Assembly: GCA_025153755.1 (NCBI GenBank)
Contig: JAOALD010000003.1
Span: 455,748 to 519,747, forward strand
Origin: SAR92 clade bacterium H921
GTDB lineage: Bacteria; Pseudomonadota; Gammaproteobacteria; Pseudomonadales; Porticoccaceae
Length of the DNA stretch: 64,000 nt
Direction of reading: 5' to 3'
The first letter of the stretch is position 1. The number at the start of each line of letters is the position of its first letter. The position numbers were made by a program, and so were the translations under genes. A model generated the notes under the pieces. It ran no database searches, was not told the origin of the DNA, and saw only the letters and a list, made by a program, of their open reading frames with translations. This document shows, piece by piece, positions 37,725-46,583 of this stretch.

Positions 37725-38456
37725 TTAAAACCAGGCGCTAATACCTAACAACAACTGTAACTCATCAGTTTTTTCTCCAGCACTGTGAGCAAATTCTGCG
37801 CTATTGCCAAAACGTTTAGCCCAGGTCATACCAATATAGGGAGCCAACTGACGATCAATCTCATAGCGCAGCCGCAATCCTGCATGTAAATCAGATAGGC
37901 CAGAGCCTACACCCAAATCCATATTATTTTGACCGTAGAGATTCATTTCAATCTGAGGACTAAGAATTAATCGCTGTGTAAACAACAGTTCATACTCAGC
38001 CTCCAAACGTATTGCAGTATCGCCACTTTCACCCACAAAAAGCGCTGTTTCCACTTGAAAAAAATAAGGTGCCAAACCCTGCAACCCAATCATAGCCCAG
38101 CCGCGAGTGGGGCTTGGTTCTATATCCCAGCGCATCCCCATCTGGATATCCCAATATGGCGTCAGAGCTCTGCTGTATAGCGCCTGCACCTCAGCCTCTT
38201 CAATGTCTCCGGCCTCAGATTCGGTCTCAACTTTAAACCAAAACTTATTTAAGTCTTGGCCAATCCAACCCTGTCCTTTTAGCACTAAGGGGCTGTGACT
38301 ATCGCTATTGTGTACCTCAAGATGATCAATAATAATTCTGCTCAATACTGGATTATCGTTATTGCCCGCGGCAAAGGCCACAATCGGAACAGACACAATC
38401 AACAGAAGCATCGGCGCAGTTATCAGCCGTCGGATCTTACAATTTAATAGCTTCAT
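37725..38456 (-). CDS. copB: Copper resistance protein B (CopB/PcoB)
   Basis: Outer-membrane beta-barrel protein of the copper resistance system. The 243 residues have a signal peptide (to about residue 30, ending VAFAAG) and the CopB barrel sequence with WIGQDLNKFWFKVETE, QALYSRALTPYWDIQMGMR, and the C-terminal AKRFGNSAEFAHSAG and final aromatic ISAWF. Most CopB proteins have a Met/His-rich N-terminal segment; this one is almost without it. It is 11 bases downstream of copA. Confidence 0.92.
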   Translation of the reverse strand: MKLLNCKIRRLITAPMLLLIVSVPIVAFAAGNNDNPVLSRIIIDHLEVHNSDSHSPLVLKGQGWIGQDLNKFWFKVETESEAGDIEEAEVQALYSRALTPYWDIQMGMRWDIEPSPTRGWAMIGLQGLAPYFFQVETALFVGESGDTAIRLEAEYELLFTQRLILSPQIEMNLYGQNNMDLGVGSGLSDLHAGLRLRYEIDRQLAPYIGMTWAKRFGNSAEFAHSAGEKTDELQLLLGISAWF

Positions 38457-38467
38457 TTTAGCTTCTC

Positions 38468-40342
38468 TCAGCTTACTCGCACTTCACGAAACATAGCCAT
38501 CATGTGGTATGTCATGTGACAGTGAAAAGCCCAGCGTCCAACAGTATCCGCGGTAACCAGACAACTGATTTTGGATCCGGGCTGAACAATTATCGTATGC
38601 TTACGCGGAATATAATCTGGGTCTCCGGTTTCAAGCTCGCTCCAAAGTCCATGCAAATGCATCGGATGGCTCATCATGGTGTCATTGACAAGGATTATGC
38701 GAACACGCTCCCCCTGCTCCAACTGCAATGGCTCCGCATCGATAAACTTGGTGCCATTGATCGACCACATGTAACGGCTCATATTACCGGTAAGATGCAG
38801 CTCAATTTCACGACTGGGTTGTCTGGTATCTGACGTTGGGTAGAGATTCTTAATATCTCCATAGGTCAAGACACGACGTCCGTATTGCTGTTGATGATCA
38901 CGCAACCCAATACCTGGGTCAGACAGACCGGAGACTGGCCTCTCGACCCGCATATCTACATGGGGCCCGAATTCCCGCGCCCCATGGGTAATTTTACCTA
39001 CACTGCCAAAACCAGCTTTACCCGGTGCCTCTGTGCCATCGTAACGAGCATTCCCAATGGCGTGCATACCAGCCATGTTGTGCATACCAGCCATGTTGTG
39101 CATACCAGCCATGTTGTGCATACCAGCCATGTTGTGCTGACTGTGATCCATAGCGGCCATCTTTCTATCCTCACCCATAGAATACTGACTATGGTCCATA
39201 CCCATATCCCGATGACCAAGGGTTGGGGCCCTGTCCATTGTCGGAATCTGTGCGCTTAAACTGGCGTCCGCGGTCAATGTGCCACGGGTAAAACCACTGC
39301 GATCAATACTCTGCGCAAATAGGGTGTAGGCTCGATCATCACGAGGTTCAACAATCACATCGTAGGTCTCAGCCACACCGATACGAAATTCATCGACAGT
39401 TACTGGCTGAATATTCTGTCCGTCACTGGCCACCACCGTCATCTTTAATCCGGGAATGCGCACATCAAAAATACTCATGGAGGAACCATTAATAATACGC
39501 AGCCGCACCTTATCACCGGCATTAAACATGCCCACCCAACCCTCATCAGGGGTAAGCCCATTCATCAGGTAGGTGTAGGTGTACCCAGTCACATCGGCGA
39601 TATCTGTATCGCTCATGCGCATTTGATTCCACATTGCGCGATCTTTCCATGTCTCTGTCAAACCTTTGGCCTTAATGTCTTGCTTTAGATCCCATACGGT
39701 ACGTTCACGAAAATTGTAATAATGGCTCAGCTTTTTTAACTTGGCATAGATATCACTCGGCTCTTCATCAGACCAGTCGGACAGCATCACTACATGCTCA
39801 GTATCATAGCTGACCGGGTCAGTATCCTTAGGATCAACAATAATCGCGCCATACATACCTCTAGGCTCCTGGAACCCCGAATGGCTGTGGTACCAATAGG
39901 TGCCGCTCTGCTTAACATCAAACTCATATTGAAATGTCTGGCCTGGCTTAATACCGGCAAAGCTAAGCCCTGGGACACCATCCATGTTGGTGGGCAGTAA
40001 AATTCCATGCCAGTGAATAGAACTGTCCTCCCTGAGATTATTAGTTACTCGTAATGTCACGCGCTCACCCTCACGCCACCGCAACACAGGCCCAGGTAGA
40101 GATCCATTGATCGTCATAGCCACACTATTTTTGCCGGTAAAGTTAACCGCTTGATAACCGATTTGAAGATCAAATTCATTGCCCCGCGACTTATTTAGTG
40201 CTGTCGGAACAGCCGATGACGCGATAGAACAAACCGGCGTTAATCCAAGGCAGACGCCACTTGCTGCAACACCAGTAACAAATCGACGACGGGACATTGT
40301 CGACGACTTGAGTAATTTAGATTGGGTAGAAATATCGTTCAT
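38468..40342 (-). CDS. copA: Copper resistance multicopper oxidase CopA/PcoA
   Basis: Periplasmic multicopper oxidase of copper resistance. From the ATG at 40342 it has 624 residues with a twin-arginine signal (SRRRFVTGVAASG). Copper sites are seen in IHWHGILLP, YWYHSHSGFQ, and C-terminal HPMHLHGLW and WAFHCHMTYHMMAMF. A Met/His-rich loop in the middle (about residues 395-440) contains HNMAGM four times in a row and MDHSQ copies, probable Cu(I) ligands. The in-frame start 24 bases earlier has less support. Together with copB this is a minimal copAB unit; no copCD or copRS is visible. Confidence 0.95.
   Translation of the reverse strand: MNDISTQSKLLKSSTMSRRRFVTGVAASGVCLGLTPVCSIASSAVPTALNKSRGNEFDLQIGYQAVNFTGKNSVAMTINGSLPGPVLRWREGERVTLRVTNNLREDSSIHWHGILLPTNMDGVPGLSFAGIKPGQTFQYEFDVKQSGTYWYHSHSGFQEPRGMYGAIIVDPKDTDPVSYDTEHVVMLSDWSDEEPSDIYAKLKKLSHYYNFRERTVWDLKQDIKAKGLTETWKDRAMWNQMRMSDTDIADVTGYTYTYLMNGLTPDEGWVGMFNAGDKVRLRIINGSSMSIFDVRIPGLKMTVVASDGQNIQPVTVDEFRIGVAETYDVIVEPRDDRAYTLFAQSIDRSGFTRGTLTADASLSAQIPTMDRAPTLGHRDMGMDHSQYSMGEDRKMAAMDHSQHNMAGMHNMAGMHNMAGMHNMAGMHAIGNARYDGTEAPGKAGFGSVGKITHGAREFGPHVDMRVERPVSGLSDPGIGLRDHQQQYGRRVLTYGDIKNLYPTSDTRQPSREIELHLTGNMSRYMWSINGTKFIDAEPLQLEQGERVRIILVNDTMMSHPMHLHGLWSELETGDPDYIPRKHTIIVQPGSKISCLVTADTVGRWAFHCHMTYHMMAMFREVRVS
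39062..39133 (-). repeat. 18-bp tandem repeat inside copA
   Basis: Four perfect copies of an 18-bp unit, GTGCATACCAGCCATGTT on the plus strand, encoding HNMAGM on the minus strand. DNA identity between copies points to recent repeat expansion by slippage, so copy number may vary between strains. Confidence 0.95.
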
Positions 40343-40850
40343 AACAAACCTCAAAATCGTGTACACACAGGCTAGACTTATGTGCTGTCAGGGACTTTCG
40401 TTTAATGCGTTGCAATCTTTTCCTGTGAGTCTCACTCAATCTATCAGAGCCCTAAAACATATCGAACAGAACTCCCTACGAAGTAAGGTTAGCATATATT
40501 CAGCTATTTCGAAGTTCGGCCGTACTGAACATTATTAGCAATATAATTCTAATGGCGAATTACACTGCCGAGTGCTACTGTTATTCAGACGACGAATACC
40601 TGCCTGTAGCGGCATTAGCACTCAGTTAGCAGCATTTAAACTCAGCCGCTTTTTGAGCCATAGGGGACATCAAACCCAGGCTGCCGAGGCATAATTTATA
40701 CTAGCTGATTAACTCTTACCTTGAGAATTAATATAGCCTACCATGCAGGAGGGTACCTTGATAACAGATGTGAAGCTAAAGACTAAGATGAGTTAACCGA
40801 ATCCTATCATCTCACCAATCATACACAGAGCTAAAGCATGGAATGGAAAA
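40343..40850. other. Intergenic stretch between copA and the aminotransferase cluster
   Basis: About 500 bases between divergent genes with no supported coding frame. It must hold the copA promoter (leftward) and the promoter of the cluster starting at 40851 (rightward). Apart from a weak palindrome at 40474 I see no RNA or repeat. Confidence 0.5.
40474..40488 (-). promoter_or_regulatory. Possible copper-responsive (MerR/CueR-type) operator
   Basis: On the minus strand CCTTAC-TTC-GTAGGG, a near-perfect inverted repeat (5 of 6 pairs), 130 bases upstream of copA. It resembles MerR-family sites with ACCTT half sites, but the -35/-10 spacing could not be confirmed and no regulator gene is present nearby. 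Confidence 0.25.
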
Positions 40851-42011
40851 ATGCATCTATTACAAAATCCAATTAGATCAGAGGAGCTACTGGCAAAAAC
40901 AATTAGTATAACCCATCGCTTTTACGCCTCTTCCTCTGAACCACTTGGACACAGTGAACTGATAAAACTTGCCGAGCAACAGGGCGAGCATGAGCTGATT
41001 GAACGCTTTAACCACCATTCTCTGGGTTACGCTGATAATGGTGGTAGCTTGGATGTACGAGAAGAAATTGCACAACTTTATCACGACAACATTAGCGCGG
41101 ATAATATTGTTGTTTTTCCCGGGGCCCAGACCGGCATGACCTTGACGGCCCGTGCATTGTTGCATCCTGGCGATCACGCAATCATTGTCACGCCAAGCTA
41201 CCAATCCCTGGAGGACAGTGCAAAATTAGCGGGTTGCGAGGTCACCCGAGTAGCTCTGAGTCCAGATCAAAACTGGCTGTTAAGTATTGCCGCGATCGAG
41301 GCGTCCATAAAGAGCAATACCAAATATATTGCCCTCAATGACCCGCACAATCCATCCGGCGCCCTACTAGATGCTGAGACCAAAACAGCCCTATGTAGCT
41401 TAGCGGAAAAGCATCAGCTGTTAATTTTATCCGACGAGGTCTATAGGATGTTAGAGATCGAGCCAAACCTGCGCTCCCCATCCATGGCTGATATTTCAGC
41501 AAATGCGCTCGCTTTAAGTACCATGTCCAAACCCTGGGGAGCCGGGGGTACAGGCATAGGCTGGATCGCCTGCCAAGACCTTAGTCTCTGTGAAAAACTA
41601 CGCAGAGCTCAACATATCTACGCAGTGTGCTTTTCTCGCGCAGGTGAGATACAAGCGATGATGGTACTGCGATGTTCTGACCAGATTATCAATAAGAATC
41701 TGAATATTATTAAGACAAATTTAAAGTTACTTGAACAATATTTTGCCGTCAATGATGACCTTTTCGAATGGATACGCCCCAGGGCCGGAGGCACTGGCTT
41801 TGTAAAATTCAAAGGCCCTATAGACGCCAACCGCTTGGCGAGTGATTTACTGGTTCAGGGAATATTAATATTTCCGCCATCCATTTTTGATTGTGAAGAT
41901 TCACTGAGCCAGTATTTTCGTATCGGCTTCAGTCGCACCACCATGCCAGCAGCCCTAGAAGCCTTCGCACAGTATATCGATCAGCAGCGTACGATTTGGG
42001 CCCAGCAGTGA
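40851..42011 (+). CDS. PLP-dependent aminotransferase, class I/II (first paralogue)
   Basis: A 386-residue fold-type I PLP enzyme. The PLP site is seen in ALNDPHNPSGALLDAE (Asn), ILSDEVYRMLE (Asp, Tyr), and the Schiff-base lysine in LSTMSKPWGAGGTGIGWI; the substrate carboxylate Arg is in QYFRIGFSR. Unlike common aspartate/aromatic transaminases the lysine is followed by PWG rather than AFG, and GGSLDVREEIAQLY replaces the usual G-x-x-x-LR motif. The gene at 44345 is a paralogue, sharing long stretches throughout. Related enzymes include transaminases and cyclases acting on basic amino acids; the reaction is not assignable. First gene of the four-gene cluster. Confidence 0.85.
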   Translation: MHLLQNPIRSEELLAKTISITHRFYASSSEPLGHSELIKLAEQQGEHELIERFNHHSLGYADNGGSLDVREEIAQLYHDNISADNIVVFPGAQTGMTLTARALLHPGDHAIIVTPSYQSLEDSAKLAGCEVTRVALSPDQNWLLSIAAIEASIKSNTKYIALNDPHNPSGALLDAETKTALCSLAEKHQLLILSDEVYRMLEIEPNLRSPSMADISANALALSTMSKPWGAGGTGIGWIACQDLSLCEKLRRAQHIYAVCFSRAGEIQAMMVLRCSDQIINKNLNIIKTNLKLLEQYFAVNDDLFEWIRPRAGGTGFVKFKGPIDANRLASDLLVQGILIFPPSIFDCEDSLSQYFRIGFSRTTMPAALEAFAQYIDQQRTIWAQQ

Positions 42012-43327
42012 AAATATTAAGTAAAGATACCGACCTAATCGAGCTGTTAACCGATGCGGAAAAAGCTGCCTATATCGATCCCCAATCGACATCTCATGAC
42101 CAGGCCAATATTGTCAGCAAGACCATTCGAATGGATTTTGATTCTCCGGCTTCAGGAAATTTAAAAATAACTGCTAGCTATAAGATTGGCACAGACCATT
42201 TCGTCATTACATTCCTCTCCCAACTTCAATCACCTGAAAGTAATGAACTGCAACGCCGGCATTTAACGCTGCTTGGAGATGCTTATACTGGGATCATCAC
42301 CGCCCTCCTCCCACAAAGCGACAACACATATTACAGTGGTGCACATGATGAGGTGTCAGCCATAGCTGATATTCCTGAACTGAATTGGGAGCAAATACAA
42401 CAACGCCTCAAGATCACGGGTAATGAGACAGTATGGCAACTACAAAATCAGGGGTTTAAAGCTTTTAGTATGCTGGACGTGGTCATACCCGAGGTGATCT
42501 ATTTACCCTTTAAAGCGCGAGGCGATTTACACCTCAAGGGTGCACATAAAAAAGGCGGTGATATTTATGTATTTAAGATCGCAACGGCTTTTTACAATAA
42601 TCCATCACGAGGACTAGCATCTTCCCAGGGCATGATGATGGTGTTTGACGCCAGGACCGGAGATGCCATTATGGTGCTCAGGGATGAAGGCAAGTTAACT
42701 GATCTAAGAACCGCAATTGCCGGCAGAAATGCAGCTCAACAACTAATGTCTGAGGCCGAGGTGACTGGTATAGGTGTACTGGGCACAGGTGTTCAGGCGC
42801 GATTGCAATTAAATCTTCTTAGAGATTTATACCCGAACTGTCGCCAACTCAGGGTATGGGGGCGCTCACCGAAGAACACCGCCTCCTATGCTCAAGAGAT
42901 GACTCAAAATGGCTGGCAAGTCACTGTAGTAGAGCATCCAAAACAGGTGGCCGAGACGGCTAATTTGATTGTCACCACCACAGCCTCAGAAGTGGCATTA
43001 TTATCCGCTGATGACATCATCATTGAAAACACCCTGGTGATTGCAATTGGCGCAGACATGCCGGGCAAACTCGAACTTGCGCCAAGCCTATTAAAAAAGG
43101 CTGATTGCATTTTGATTGACTCCATAATACAGGGCAAAGATCATGGCAATGCGGCCGATGCTCTGCAAACAGGTATCATCACTGAGTCAGATCTACAGGA
43201 GTTTGGCGACTTTTTAAATAACGGTTTGAAAAAACCAGAATCGGAAAAAAAACTTAAATTGTTTCTGTCTTCCGGCATTGGTGTGCAAGATTTGCAAATA
43301 GTACAAGCTACGCTTTCAGGATCCTAG
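42008..43327 (+). CDS. Ornithine cyclodeaminase/mu-crystallin family protein with N-terminal duplication
   Basis: NAD(P)-dependent OCD/mu-crystallin fold. Start is the GTG at 42008 (439 residues), overlapping the previous stop by 4 bases; a TTG 12 bases earlier is less likely. The canonical OCD part starts near residue 150: KGAHKKGGDIYVFK, VFDARTGDAIMVL, KLTDLRTAIAGRNAA, and Rossmann motif GVLGTGVQARLQ at 256-267. Relatives are about 310-350 residues. The extra ~145 residues contain a degenerate copy of the substrate domain: SYKIGTDHFV with GDAYTGIITALL (57-101) aligns with AHKKGGDIYV and FDARTGDAIMVL (179-224). Relatives include ornithine cyclodeaminase and imine (ketimine) reductases; activity is unknown. 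Confidence 0.85.
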   Translation: MKILSKDTDLIELLTDAEKAAYIDPQSTSHDQANIVSKTIRMDFDSPASGNLKITASYKIGTDHFVITFLSQLQSPESNELQRRHLTLLGDAYTGIITALLPQSDNTYYSGAHDEVSAIADIPELNWEQIQQRLKITGNETVWQLQNQGFKAFSMLDVVIPEVIYLPFKARGDLHLKGAHKKGGDIYVFKIATAFYNNPSRGLASSQGMMMVFDARTGDAIMVLRDEGKLTDLRTAIAGRNAAQQLMSEAEVTGIGVLGTGVQARLQLNLLRDLYPNCRQLRVWGRSPKNTASYAQEMTQNGWQVTVVEHPKQVAETANLIVTTTASEVALLSADDIIIENTLVIAIGADMPGKLELAPSLLKKADCILIDSIIQGKDHGNAADALQTGIITESDLQEFGDFLNNGLKKPESEKKLKLFLSSGIGVQDLQIVQATLSGS

Positions 43328-43369
43328 AGCTGGTGATTATTTCAACTACAAACTAAAAGAGAATAGATA

Positions 43370-44341
43370 ATGTTAGAGCAGGTACCCAATTTTAATGATG
43401 ACTCCCTAGCTGAATTATTAAAAAATATTTATGGCCTTGAGGGGAAAATATCTCCCTTAGTTTCCTTCGAAGATCAAAATGCTCGGATACAAACACAAAC
43501 CACTACTTATGTCCTGAAAATTGCCAATACAAGATGGTCACATCAATTTATTGAAATGCAGACCGATGTACTCGCCTATTTAAAAAAACAGGCACCGAAC
43601 TTGATGTTTCCTAGCATTGTGCCCACGTTAACGGGTGATCACATAACCTATGTTGATGGCTTTGCAATACGGCTACTAACCTATCTAGAAGGTGACCTTC
43701 TAGCCAACATACCGCGGACGCCGGCGCTATATCAAGATATTGGACGGTTCTTGGGACAACTTTCTCAAGCTATGCAAACCTATTCAGTTCCGGTAGCCGC
43801 GGGTTCCGATGAACTGTGGATGCTTGATAACGTACTGGCCTGTAAAAAATATCTTGGGGACGTTATCGATAGGGATGCTGCCGATCGCATTGAACGACTA
43901 TATGCTGTGTATGAAAAAAATATTTTCCCCAGGCTTGGGAATTTACGCAAGGCCATTATCCATGGTGATGCCAATGAACAAAATCTAATTATCGATCCAC
44001 AAGAGCCAGAAAAAATTGCTGGCTTGATCGATTTCGGTGAGATGCAAATGGCTACCCAGATCAATGATCTCGCTATTAGTATGGCCTACTCATTACTAGA
44101 TGAACCAGACATCGGCACGGCATCGAGCAACATGATCGAAGGGTATGATCGCGAATTTAAAATAACCGATGACGAGCGAGAAATAATTTACTATTTGGTT
44201 GCCATGCGTCTAGTGACCAACATAATTATGACTTCTCACAGTGCTAAGCTGTTCCCTGACAATGAATATATTTTGATTTCGCAAAAATCCGCCCGTGCGC
44301 TACTCAAAAAACTTGAAAACGAAAAATATATACTTGCCTAG
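43370..44341 (+). CDS. Phosphotransferase (APH fold), hydroxylysine-kinase-like
   Basis: A 323-residue aminoglycoside-phosphotransferase-fold small-molecule kinase. The catalytic loop is AIIHGDANEQNLIID (catalytic Asp and Asn) and the metal-binding motif is GLIDFGEMQMATQINDLAIS, followed by AYSLLDE. This wording is like the AGPHD1/hydroxylysine kinase branch rather than antibiotic-resistance enzymes. The N-terminal lobe (YVLKIANTRWSHQFIEMQ) has the ATP-binding Lys. Placed 42 bases after the OCD gene and just before the second aminotransferase. It probably phosphorylates a hydroxylated amine or amino acid; that is inference. Confidence 0.82.
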   Translation: MLEQVPNFNDDSLAELLKNIYGLEGKISPLVSFEDQNARIQTQTTTYVLKIANTRWSHQFIEMQTDVLAYLKKQAPNLMFPSIVPTLTGDHITYVDGFAIRLLTYLEGDLLANIPRTPALYQDIGRFLGQLSQAMQTYSVPVAAGSDELWMLDNVLACKKYLGDVIDRDAADRIERLYAVYEKNIFPRLGNLRKAIIHGDANEQNLIIDPQEPEKIAGLIDFGEMQMATQINDLAISMAYSLLDEPDIGTASSNMIEGYDREFKITDDEREIIYYLVAMRLVTNIIMTSHSAKLFPDNEYILISQKSARALLKKLENEKYILA

Positions 44342-44344
44342 GAA

Positions 44345-45514
44345 ATGACGATGGGATATCCGACACCTTGGTCTAAAAGACACAAATTGATAAATCGGGA
44401 TACAGAATACAATCTGTCCAACTCATTTGCTGAGCCGCTTAGTCACATAGAACTAGTCGAGCTATCTCTAGCCAGAGGGGACCAAAAAATTGTCGATGAA
44501 TTCCATGATCATTCCTTGGAGTACACGCTCGCTGGTGGAAGCTTGGATCTTAAGCAAGATATTGCCAATCTCTACGGTGATAATATCGAGGCAAAAAATA
44601 TCGTGGTCTTCGCCGGGGGACAAGTGGCTCTGCAGACGGCGGCAATAGCCTTATTGAGCGAAGATGATCACGCCATTGTTTTCACTCCTGGATATCAGTC
44701 GGTACAACAGACTCCAGAGCATGCAGGCTCTAAGGTGACTAGGATTCAGCTACACCCCAAAGATAATTGGCAGATAAATCTCAGCCTTGTTGAAGCTGCC
44801 ATTAAGCACAACACCAAATGCATTATTATCAACGAACCATTTAATCCCGCGGGCACATTGATGAGCCACCAATTGCAGCGACAACTTATAGATATTTGCG
44901 ACCGAAATAACATCTACGTGCTGTCTGACGAGGTCTATCGACTCCTCGAGCATAATCCAAAGGATCGACTCCCAGCCATGGCCGAACTGTACGACAAAGG
45001 CATCAGCGCCTGCACCATGTCAAAACCCTGGGGTGGCTGTGGCGTAACTATTGGTTGGTTGGTATTACAGAATATGGAGCTAAAGCAAAAACTTATCGAC
45101 ACCCAATACTTCGGTACTACCTGCCCGAGTCGCGCCAGTGAAATTCAAGCCATGATGATATTGCGCGCCAGTGACAGTATTATTGCAAGTCGGCTAGCAA
45201 TTATCAGAAAAAATCTCAGCTTATTGGATGATTTTTTTCGTGAACATGGGGATTTTTTTGAATGGAACCGACCCAGTGCAGGCGCCATTGGTTACGTGAG
45301 ATTTAAGGGCCCACTGAGCGCAGATAAATTAGCCGAGCAATTGGCGGCGGCGCGTATCTCGGTCAAACCAGCTCCCCTATTTGGCGCACAAAGCGACCTT
45401 TATCAGGATTACTTTCGCATTGGCTTCGGCGAGCGAAGCATGCCTCAGGCGCTGTCTGCCCTAAGCAGATTTGTCATAAAAAAGAGACCCGATTGGCAAA
45501 CAGGCGTCGAATAA
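44345..45514 (+). CDS. PLP-dependent aminotransferase, class I/II (second paralogue)
   Basis: A 389-residue fold-type I PLP enzyme, clearly paralogous to the gene at 40851: GGSLDLKQDIANLYGDNIEA, INEPFNPAGTL, VLSDEVYRLLE, TMSKPWGGCGVTIGWL (PLP lysine), RASEIQAMMILRASDSII and DYFRIGFGERSMPQAL all have counterparts there. All catalytic residues are retained in both copies, so both are probably active with different substrates or as a heterodimer. Start at 44345 or the ATG two codons later (44351), which has better AGGA spacing. Last gene of the cluster; it ends 24 bases from the convergent fdsD. Confidence 0.85.
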   Translation: MTMGYPTPWSKRHKLINRDTEYNLSNSFAEPLSHIELVELSLARGDQKIVDEFHDHSLEYTLAGGSLDLKQDIANLYGDNIEAKNIVVFAGGQVALQTAAIALLSEDDHAIVFTPGYQSVQQTPEHAGSKVTRIQLHPKDNWQINLSLVEAAIKHNTKCIIINEPFNPAGTLMSHQLQRQLIDICDRNNIYVLSDEVYRLLEHNPKDRLPAMAELYDKGISACTMSKPWGGCGVTIGWLVLQNMELKQKLIDTQYFGTTCPSRASEIQAMMILRASDSIIASRLAIIRKNLSLLDDFFREHGDFFEWNRPSAGAIGYVRFKGPLSADKLAEQLAAARISVKPAPLFGAQSDLYQDYFRIGFGERSMPQALSALSRFVIKKRPDWQTGVE

Positions 45515-45537
45515 TGTCAGGACCACCGTAGAGATAA

Positions 45538-45780
45538 CTAAGCTCGCTTGGCTTTTCGCATAACCAACAAATCCTGCACGGCCAGATGAGCGAGAGGGGT
45601 AAGTCCAATATCAGCATCAGAAAAGGATTCAGTAATAAGCTGTTTCATCGGCGGTGACCAAAATTTTTCTAGATGATGGGCCACCTGATCCGCGACTACA
45701 GCATCAGTACCATTGGCACTCATATTCAGTGCTATCTGATTAATCATTTTTACTAGGCGTTCAAGTTTTGATTCTGACAT
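45538..45780 (-). CDS. fdsD: NAD-dependent formate dehydrogenase delta subunit FdsD
   Basis: Small accessory subunit of cytoplasmic molybdenum formate dehydrogenases. From the ATG at 45780 (SESKLERLVKMINQIALNM) it has 80 residues, and the C-terminal HLEKFWSPPMKQLI and LTPLAHLAVQDL fit FdsD. A GAGAGA ribosome site precedes this start. FdsD is needed for active enzyme assembly in known Fds systems. It lies 10 bases after fdhD as the last gene of the operon. Confidence 0.9.
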   Translation of the reverse strand: MSESKLERLVKMINQIALNMSANGTDAVVADQVAHHLEKFWSPPMKQLITESFSDADIGLTPLAHLAVQDLLVMRKAKRA

Positions 45781-45790
45781 GTTGTTTCTC

Positions 45791-46582
45791 TCAATTAATT
45801 CTCTGGCCGTGGGCATAAGTCACATGCCGGCCTGTTCTGCTAAAGCCTACCAGAGTTAACCCCGCTGTCTCGGCCAGTTCTATAGCCAGGGATGTGGGAG
45901 CCGATACTGCAGCCAATAATGGGATATTGGCACTGGCGGTTTTGGCAACCATTTCGTAACTGGCTCTACTGGTTACCAGCACAAAACCTTCACCTTGCTC
46001 TTGCTTACTAAGAGCTCCCAATAGTTTATCTAGAGCATTATGGCGGCCGACATCCTCACGTACCAATAGAATCTCGCCTTCGCTATTGCACCAAGCAGCG
46101 CCATGCACTGCGCCTGTTTGTTGCTGTAACTGTTGTGCGTTACTCAGTGCTCCTATGGCTAACTGTAAAGCTCTGTGGCTAATGCTTAAACCTGCGCTGA
46201 TTTTGTTGGGAGTGGTAACTGCTTGCTCTAAGGATTCGGCACCACAGAGCCCACAGCCGGTGCGACCTACCAGGTTGCGGCGGCGCTTTTTTAATCCGTT
46301 AAAGGGCTCGGCAGTAATAGTTAATGCCAGCTCTATCCCTCTATCGGTTTTAAGCACTTCGCAATCTAGCAACTGTTTGGATGAGGTTAATATGCCCTCA
46401 CTGAGACTAAACCCCAGCGCAAAGTCTTCAAGGTCTGCGGGGGTTGCCATCATCACCACGTGGGAGATGCCGTTGTAGACCATGGCCACGGCTGTCTCGG
46501 TGGCGACAAAATCAGTGCCCTCACAGACCTCTCCGGCAGTCCAGACGGTGCGTTTTACCCTGCCTGAACCACCTGCACTCAT
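45791..46582 (-). CDS. fdhD: Formate dehydrogenase accessory sulfurtransferase FdhD
   Basis: Transfers sulfur to the molybdenum cofactor of formate dehydrogenase. The 263 residues include the sulfur-carrying CxxC in RTGCGLCGAESLEQ (near residue 110), EVDVGRHNALDKLLG-type motif (VREDVGRHNALDKLLG), VTSRASYEMVAK and GRHVTYAHGQRI at the C-terminus. It follows fdsA by one base. Confidence 0.95.
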   Translation of the reverse strand: MSAGGSGRVKRTVWTAGEVCEGTDFVATETAVAMVYNGISHVVMMATPADLEDFALGFSLSEGILTSSKQLLDCEVLKTDRGIELALTITAEPFNGLKKRRRNLVGRTGCGLCGAESLEQAVTTPNKISAGLSISHRALQLAIGALSNAQQLQQQTGAVHGAAWCNSEGEILLVREDVGRHNALDKLLGALSKQEQGEGFVLVTSRASYEMVAKTASANIPLLAAVSAPTSLAIELAETAGLTLVGFSRTGRHVTYAHGQRIN

Positions 46583-46583
46583 G

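Noticed and set aside
38885..39259. Plus-strand frame with VVHTSH repeats within copA
   Set aside because: A mirror of the 18-bp tandem repeat of copA, not an independent gene.
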